A program made the position numbers and the translations under genes. Below, in pieces: positions 58,753 to 64,000 of a stretch of DNA of 64,000 nt. The stretch covers positions 186,001 through 250,000 of the forward strand of contig CAJQUW010008028.1 of NCBI GenBank assembly GCA_907163375.1. Reading direction: 5' to 3'. Positions within the stretch are counted from its first letter, which is position 1, and each line of letters begins with the position of its first letter. This DNA is from Prostheceraeus crozeri. Lineage: Eukaryota > Platyhelminthes > Polycladida > Euryleptidae. The notes beneath the pieces are model-generated. The model made no database searches. It was not told the DNA's origin and was given only the letters and a program-made list of their open reading frames with translations.

Positions 58753-59517
58753 TCACTCCGCGAAAATATTTTCTATAACTCTATCATGAATTTTTTTATC
58801 AATTTTAATTGTGATAAATCCATAATCTTTTGACCAAGCATTGTTACACGATTGTTTAAATTCATCTTTATTTCTTACACATAAATCTCTTAACAAATCA
58901 CTTAAGTTTCTTGCATTTATTTCAAATAGTATAAATATATTTGCATTCTTTCTAATAACACTTCCGTCTAATGAATACATACTTTGTGTTAAATAAAATA
59001 CACTACAGTTATTATGTCTACCTCTTGTGAAATTATTTCTCTGAACTGACTGATTTCTATCATTAACACAATCATCAAAAATTACACAATGTTTCATTGT
59101 TTTATCTAGTTTACTAGGATCTTGCATATTACCACTATCATCTATTAATTGTATCTTTATATGCTTATTTTTATTGGATTCTACTAACTGACTATTTTTT
59201 GCTGCTGCTTCACACCACGAACTTATTTCTTCTTCATATTCAGATTTTTCATATTCTTTGAATAATGAAGCAATTGCTGTTTTTGTAAGATTATTTTCAA
59301 ATCCATATTTTAAAAATTGATAGACGGGTTATTCTGCCGTTGTTGTATAAATTATAAGATTGTTATAATCAAAACAATTTGGAGTCGTTAAAATTTTAAA
59401 TAATAGATATGTTTTTCCACAACCTGATCTTCCGCAAATAACTGACAAAACTTTATTAGATAAATTTGGATGATGATTAAATTTAAGTTTTTTATTAAAT
59501 GGAGGTAGTTCACTCAT
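58753..59517 (-). pseudogene. ATP: FtsK/HerA-type genome-packaging ATPase of the Polinton, broken
   Basis: Starts MSELPPFNKKLKFNHHP. Walker A is VICGRSGCGKTYLLFKIL; Walker B is KHCVIFDDCVND; TRGRHNNCSVFYLTQSMY contains the sensor region following Walker B. This family pumps DNA into capsids of Polintons, virophages and related viruses. The span of about 255 codons is normal. The frame is broken. Confidence 0.88.
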
Positions 59518-59608
59518 TTTTTAATAAAAAAATTTTATTTTTATTTTTTTATTTTTTGTTTCTAAAGAAGAAGAAGAAAATTAAACTTCTCTAGCTTCGC
59601 GTAGGAGT

Positions 59609-60397
59609 TCATACCTCCCGAACCAAGAGATCTATCATAATCTCTTCACCTCCAAAATTTATTTCTTGTCCTTTTTCATCAGTGATTCTAATGTTAATGT
59701 TGTTAATAGTTTTTCTTGTAATAGGGAAATATATTAATGTTTGTGGAATTACATTTAATCTATAACCAATGGGTACAGTAAAAGCTGGAAAACTGAATAT
59801 TAAATTTGACAATTTACCATTTATATATCCTCCTTCAATAATGTCACAATGTACAACAATTGAATTTATTTCAGTTATTTTTGGAATCTTCTCACCTAAA
59901 TGATAACCTTGACTATAGGTTTGTTTATTAAATCCTAATAGCTTTGACAATGATCTATCATGATTAAAATCAACTTGATGATTTTCGTCTAAAGTAAGAG
60001 AAAATTTACTAACTGCCGGTTCAACTGCAAAATGTAATTGTTTCTTATCTTTAAATGGTATACCTAAATTTCTCTTAATTTCATTTGATATTGATTCAAC
60101 TTCGTAAGAACCAGGAAGAAAAGTTAGTACTTTCCACGTTTTGCCTTTATCAGTAGAATATCTAAATTGATCATTCACATCTTTTATAACATTTTGAATA
60201 GTGTTAAATGTGGAGAAACTAGTCAATGCAATTTGATAATTTTTATTTTGTTCCAAATGTAGAATGGGTTCTAAATTACAAGTATGTGATGAAGTAGTTG
60301 TTATAATTTTTAACGTCGTACTAAATTTTGATGAACCCAAAATCTCTGTCAAATTTTCTAAATGATTATTAATTTTGTCTAAATCTGCTGAACACAT
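59609..60397 (-). CDS. mCP: Minor capsid (penton-like) protein of the Polinton
   Basis: 262 residues, open. NYQIALTSFSTFNTIQNV, FRYSTDKGKTWKVLTFLPG, SYEVESISNEIKRNLGI, LLGFNKQTYSQGYHLGEKIP and PIGYRLNVIPQTLIYFPITR form the pattern of the single jelly-roll minor capsid protein of Polintons. It is predicted to occupy the vertices of the shell. Length is typical. It lies upstream of the ATPase on the same strand, as in other Polintons. Confidence 0.82.
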   Translation of the reverse strand: MCSADLDKINNHLENLTEILGSSKFSTTLKIITTTSSHTCNLEPILHLEQNKNYQIALTSFSTFNTIQNVIKDVNDQFRYSTDKGKTWKVLTFLPGSYEVESISNEIKRNLGIPFKDKKQLHFAVEPAVSKFSLTLDENHQVDFNHDRSLSKLLGFNKQTYSQGYHLGEKIPKITEINSIVVHCDIIEGGYINGKLSNLIFSFPAFTVPIGYRLNVIPQTLIYFPITRKTINNINIRITDEKGQEINFGGEEIMIDLLVREV

Positions 60398-60491
60398 TTT
60401 TTTAGTTAAAATTTTGAATAAATATTTTTTTATGAAATATTTTTTTATAAAAAATTAAAAACAATAACATATTTCAGCTACGGGCGAAGCC

Positions 60492-60998
60492 CTAGAACAT
60501 TCGGTTCGTTATACTTTTATAATCCTCTTCATTTAGAATCTTCTTTTCTAACAGTCTTTTCAATATAGCATGAATTTCATTGAAACTAGAATTATGTCCT
60601 TCTTTTATTGCAGATATTAAAATATTTAATCTATTTAGTAATTCTTGTGGATCATCTGGTAAAAATATGGTTGTTTCTGTTTTCTGTTTTTCAGATAAAC
60701 CTTTCCCTACTTTAACTCCCGTTGATAATAAATTTTCTAATTGTTTATAACGTCTAAGTGATTTTACTGCACCAACTCTGTCTAACATAGCTTTATATTT
60801 TATGAGATAATCTACAGCATAATTATTTAAATCTGCTCCTCTTAAAAGATCAACAAAATTTCTATCTAAACTAAAAGGAGATTTATCTGGTGAAAAAATC
60901 AGACCTCGAAATGGTTGTGGAAATATTTCTTTTTGTCCGAGATAAAATCTAGGTATTGTTTTTCCATCTATAAATGAAATAGAATGTTCAAATTGCAT
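60492..60998 (-). CDS. Unknown Polinton protein, 168 residues
   Basis: Begins MQFEHSISFIDGKTIPRFYL; includes DLLRGADLNNYAVDYLIKYK and a conserved-looking end ETTIFLPDDPQELLNRLNIL with AILKRLLEKKILNEEDY. Mostly helical, no membrane segment. Polintons commonly have a gene of this size next to the minor capsid gene; its role is unknown. Confidence 0.55.
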   Translation of the reverse strand: MQFEHSISFIDGKTIPRFYLGQKEIFPQPFRGLIFSPDKSPFSLDRNFVDLLRGADLNNYAVDYLIKYKAMLDRVGAVKSLRRYKQLENLLSTGVKVGKGLSEKQKTETTIFLPDDPQELLNRLNILISAIKEGHNSSFNEIHAILKRLLEKKILNEEDYKSITNRMF

Positions 60999-61007
60999 AG
61001 ATTTTGG

Positions 61008-61382
61008 TCATTTCTTATTAATGTTTGATTCTAGTAATCCATAGTCATCTAATATAGTTTTGTGCTCTGGATCTGTTATATCAATTTGTTTATCATTATT
61101 TGTACTTTCTTTTTCAAGAGTTTTAAATGGTTTCATAGTTTTTTCAAAATCAGTTTTTACTTGCTCGGTTTGCTGCATTTTTTCAAACATATCAGATTGA
61201 ATACCAGCTTTTATCATTCTATGTTGAAGATGATTTTCTTTCATAATATTTCTTTGTTTTATTAACTCTTCTAATTGTTTTATTCTTTTAAAATTATCGG
61301 CTCTAATTTTATCCATTTTTAAAATATAATATTTGAATTTTGTGGTAACATTGGAATACAGCAAAAACATTTTACTGAACAA
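61008..61382 (-). CDS. Coiled-coil Polinton protein, 124 residues, unknown
   Basis: Possible internal start MDKIRADNFKRIKQLEELIK. A charged coiled coil, then TMKPFKTLEKES and an acidic tail ITDPEHKTILDDYGLLESN. It ends 9 bases before the next gene's start, so the two are likely co-transcribed. No family recognised. Confidence 0.5.
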   Translation of the reverse strand: MFSKMFLLYSNVTTKFKYYILKMDKIRADNFKRIKQLEELIKQRNIMKENHLQHRMIKAGIQSDMFEKMQQTEQVKTDFEKTMKPFKTLEKESTNNDKQIDITDPEHKTILDDYGLLESNINKK

Positions 61383-61437
61383 ATTATTTTTTTATTGTTT
61401 TGTTGTTTGACATCTTTTCGTTTAAAGTTTTCTCGTT

Positions 61438-62157
61438 TTAAGTTTTGTTTAATAAAGTTTTGCTTAAATTTTCGCTTAAGGTTTTTAGCTCTTCTAAAAA
61501 AATTTTGTCATTTTCTTCATTAGAAATTTTACCATCAGTAAAAGTTTTACCATCACTAGAAATTTTGCCATCCTGTCTATTCTTATCATCAACTTTTTCG
61601 GACTGTAATTGGAAGGTTTGATTTACTTCATTAGCTATTTGATCAAATTTTTCAATCTCATCTAACGTAATAACATTATCATCACATACTCTTTGAAAGT
61701 AGTAATGTAGTTTATCATAGACTTCTTTAATATGTAAATGCTTAGTTTTTAATGATTTTCGTTTCTTAGTTATTAAAGATTTATCTAACATTGTAACAAG
61801 TGAAGTTGCAAAAACACCCGTACCTGTTAAAGCTGTAGCAACTACTGGAATTACTAAAACACCTGAAGATATAACAATAGTGAGAGCGCCTAAACTTATT
61901 GTTAAGAATATGCCAATTCCTTGTGTTACATTCTTAACTTTAGACCATCTCTTTCTTAATTTATCATAATGCTCTAATCTTAATAATAATTGAGATTCCT
62001 TATCTTTCATATAACGTACTCTATCTTTGTGTTTTTCTTTATTCATTTTTTCAATGTCCATTAAAGTAGAACTACGTTCATATGATAACGAAAGATATAT
62101 TCTTGCGGTTTCATCCACTTTTGTTTCTTCCATTTTTAAAGAAATATTTTTAGTCAC
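61438..62157 (-). CDS. Right-end Polinton protein with two membrane segments, starting inside the terminal repeat
   Basis: 239 residues; likely start at Met9 (MEETKVDETARI). A basic coiled-coil region (MNKEKHKDRVRYMKDKESQL, LEHYDKLRKRWSKV) precedes two hydrophobic segments at about 85-130 (GIGIFLTISLGALTIVISSG, VLVIPVVATALTGTGVFATS), then a charged tail with DGKISSDGKTFTDGKIS repeats. No family recognised. Its first codons lie in the terminal inverted repeat, so shortened versions of its N-terminal region occur at 48052 and 63155. A membrane-associated role is inferred. Confidence 0.5.
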   Translation of the reverse strand: MTKNISLKMEETKVDETARIYLSLSYERSSTLMDIEKMNKEKHKDRVRYMKDKESQLLLRLEHYDKLRKRWSKVKNVTQGIGIFLTISLGALTIVISSGVLVIPVVATALTGTGVFATSLVTMLDKSLITKKRKSLKTKHLHIKEVYDKLHYYFQRVCDDNVITLDEIEKFDQIANEVNQTFQLQSEKVDDKNRQDGKISSDGKTFTDGKISNEENDKIFLEELKTLSENLSKTLLNKT

Positions 62158-62574
62158 ATGATATATTTTAAAAACCTGAAAGATGGATAAAATTCATGAA
62201 TTTGAAATTCTCAACTTTTATGATTTTCGGTGTCCTGGAACGGTCATGATTTAAGCAATGAAAAATGTCATAATCACAAATTTGTGATTCTCAACTTTTA
62301 TGATTTTCGGTGTCCTGGAACGGTCATGATTTAAGCGAGAAAATTGTAATTCTCAAATTTTGAGATTTTGAAAAATTTGAAAAATTGGGTATTTTTAAAA
62401 ACGCTTAAATTTTCGCCCTTCAGCCTTCGGCCACGTGAAATTTGAAGTCTACCTAAATTTTTGAAATTTTTGAAATTTTGATTTTTTTGAAAAAACCCGC
62501 AAAAGTGTGACATCCGGCGCAAGCGAAGCGAAGCAAAGCGAAGCGTCGCGCCGGATGTCACACTATATACTACT
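62084..62574 (-). repeat. Polinton right terminal inverted repeat, about 490 bp
   Basis: Inverse of the left repeat. It includes the start of the gene at 61438-62157 and the terminal palindrome at 62504-62564. Confidence 0.88.
62504..62564. repeat. Terminal palindrome of the right Polinton end
   Basis: Same 17-bp stems (62504-62520 and 62548-62564) around a 27-nt spacer of AAGCG pentamers, three units shorter than on the left. Confidence 0.92.
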
Positions 62575-62580
62575 CAGGAC
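62575..62580. repeat. Target-site duplication CAGGAC, right
   Basis: Partner of 47575-47580. Confidence 0.93.
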
Positions 62581-64000
62581 ACCGTAAAATCATAAAAGTT
62601 AAGAATCTCAAATTTGTGATTATAATTATTTTACCTTGAAAATCATGACCGTTCCAGGACATCGAAAAATCATAAAAGTTAAGAATCTCAAATTTGAGAT
62701 TATGATTATTTTCTCCTCAAAATCATGACCGTTCCAGGACAACGAAAAATCATAAAAGTTAAGAATCTCAAATTTGTGATTTACAATTTTTGTCCTCAAA
62801 ATCATGACCGTTCCAGGACACAACATCAAAAAAATTGGTATTTTTAAAAACGTCTAAATTCATTAATTTTATCCATTTTTCAGGTTTTTAAGACCTAAAT
62901 TCATAAATTTGGTCGTGTTTAAAAGTACCATTTTTTGAAAAATTAGTATTTTAAAAACGTCTAAATTCATGAATTTAAACCATTTTTCAGGTTTTTAAGA
63001 CCTAAATTCATGAATTTAGTCCATCTATAAAGTACCATTTTTTGAAAACTTTGGTATTTTTAAAAACGTCTAAATTCATGAATTTTATCCATCCTTCAGG
63101 TTTTTAAAATGTCAGATATCTAAAGTTATGTGTCTGAAAATATTTCTTTAAAAATGGAAGAAACAAAAGTGGATGAAACCTCGACGGCAACGGCGACGAC
63201 GAAAATGGAAGGAATCTCGAGAATATATCCTTCGTTATCACAATTAAAAATAAGTGAAATGGATCCCAATTATTATTAAGATTAGAGCATTATGATAAAT
63301 TTAGAAGACGCAATTATTACTTAGACATTCTTCGTTATTGTACTCTCAACATTATTTAAAGTACTAATTGTGTGAACTAGAAGATCATTGTAACTCATAA
63401 GCTCAAAATTATTCAATGAACCAGTACACTGGCTGATAATTGAAGAGAGACAGAGATTGAAGAGAGAGAGAGAAATTGAATAGGAGAGAGATTTATTGTT
63501 CTAGCAACAGAAAACATCTAACAGTTTTCCCCTAAAATTATCGTGGAATCTCTTGTCATTTCAATTTACGCATCGGTAATTTTTTGACAGTTCAATTTAC
63601 GCGTCCGTAAAATTTTGACAGTTCAATTTACCCCTACGTAAATTATTTTCAAAATCAGTTTTCAAAGTCTGTTTTCAAAGTCAGTTTTGGAAATCCATTC
63701 ACAAAATTCATTTAGCGTTTTCTCTTTCCACATGAATAGGTTAAAACACATAAGGGTAGCAATAAAAGTACTTTCCATTGTGAAGTCATGAATAGGTTGA
63801 GCACATAAGAGTGCGGTGACAATAAAAGCAATTCTTCTTCTAAATTTAGAACGCATAAACGCCGATATGCAAGATAGTTGTTATAGCAATTTTAAACAAT
63901 CCCTTTTATTAACGAATGAAGTTCATGAAGAAAATGGAAATCTGTAAAAAACAATGTAGATTAGAATAATTATAATATAATCATTTCAAATCAAATAAGT
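62575..64000 (+). mobile_element. Outer Polinton, continuation to the right of the inner element
   Basis: Three 78-bp units (62575-62820), then AAATTCAT-rich repeats (62830-63110). From about 63140 to 64000 the sequence parallels the inner element from 48030 to 48885 in the same orientation (MEETKVDET codons, GAAGATCATTGTAACTCATA, TTTGACAGTTCAATTTAC repeats). The outer protease gene would start just beyond the window. The outer copy differs by a short CGACGGCAACGG-type insertion near 63180 and by repeat number. Confidence 0.85.

Larger units (their letters stand above)
47581..62574. mobile_element. Polinton (Maverick), 15 kb, nearly whole fossil copy
   Basis: Starts AGTAGTATATAGTGTGACAT and ends with its inverse. 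A perfect 6-bp duplication CAGGAC (47575-47580 and 62575-62580) is diagnostic for Polintons. Gene order from left: protease (plus), then on the minus strand PLA2-integrase, small virion-like protein, major capsid, Gly/Ala-rich virion-like protein, fiber-like coiled coil, DNA polymerase B, a small protein, packaging ATPase, penton-like minor capsid and three unknown proteins; one small plus-strand frame lies at 54443. About five frame breaks occur across polymerase, capsid and ATPase, so it is not functional as it stands. Clean ends and mostly open genes suggest a fairly young insertion. Confidence 0.96.

Noticed and set aside
48003-64000. Direct repeat of about 850 bp (48030-48885 and 63140-64000) suggesting LTRs
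   Set aside because: No LTR-element features (TG...CA ends, primer site, gag-pol). Explained by the left interior of two nested Polintons of one family.

Overview
The window looks like nuclear DNA of an invertebrate animal, species not determinable. It is AT-rich and intron-like, and most recognisable coding sequence belongs to transposable elements typical of metazoan genomes: CR1/L2-like LINEs, Penelope-like elements (PLEs), Tc1/mariner, IS630-like and hAT elements, a TTAA-target element, fold-back repeats and a Polinton. There is no sign of bacterial operons. Only two stretches look like host genes: a compact single-exon gene at 14.57-15.23 kb (TATA box, 135 codons, AATAAA) and a possible spliced exon at 24.88-25.1 kb.

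Layout. 0-11.2 kb is stacked transposons. It holds the 5' part of LINE A (minus), Tc1 copy A (1726-3381), then LINE B (about 3.4-11.2 kb, plus). LINE B is interrupted by a 774-bp hAT element with a perfect 8-bp target duplication, by a 2.3-kb block with another LINE piece and a DD41D mariner, and by a roughly 960-bp CT microsatellite that sits inside the reverse transcriptase codons. 11.2-25.2 kb is sparse: an inverted coding duplication, a PLE GIY-YIG remnant, the two host candidates and a 360-bp fold-back element. 25.2-39.9 kb holds Tc1 copy B, a young IS630-like transposon with identical 219-bp inverted ends, a LINE tail, PLE 1 split by a 3.3-kb TTAA element, PLE 2 with inverted arms, and a fold-back element carrying hammerhead-like cores. 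42.2-47.1 kb is a Russian doll: possible hAT ends, around a TA-flanked MITE, around LINE D, around an intact-looking Tc1 copy C.

47.25-64 kb is the most notable region. A nearly full-length Polinton (47581-62574) has AG...CT termini, about 0.5-kb inverted ends and a perfect 6-bp target duplication CAGGAC. It carries an adenain-like protease, integrase, minor virion-like proteins, double-jelly-roll major capsid, penton-like minor capsid, packaging ATPase and protein-primed family B DNA polymerase. It is a fossil with roughly five reading-frame breaks. Three things stand out: the integrase reading frame begins with a parvovirus-type phospholipase A2 domain; each terminus carries a 17-bp palindrome around an AAGCG pentamer array; and the element is inserted into the terminal repeats of a second Polinton of the same family, whose interior runs off the right edge.

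All family assignments come from reading motifs by eye. Ends supported by target duplications are firm; other boundaries are approximate.
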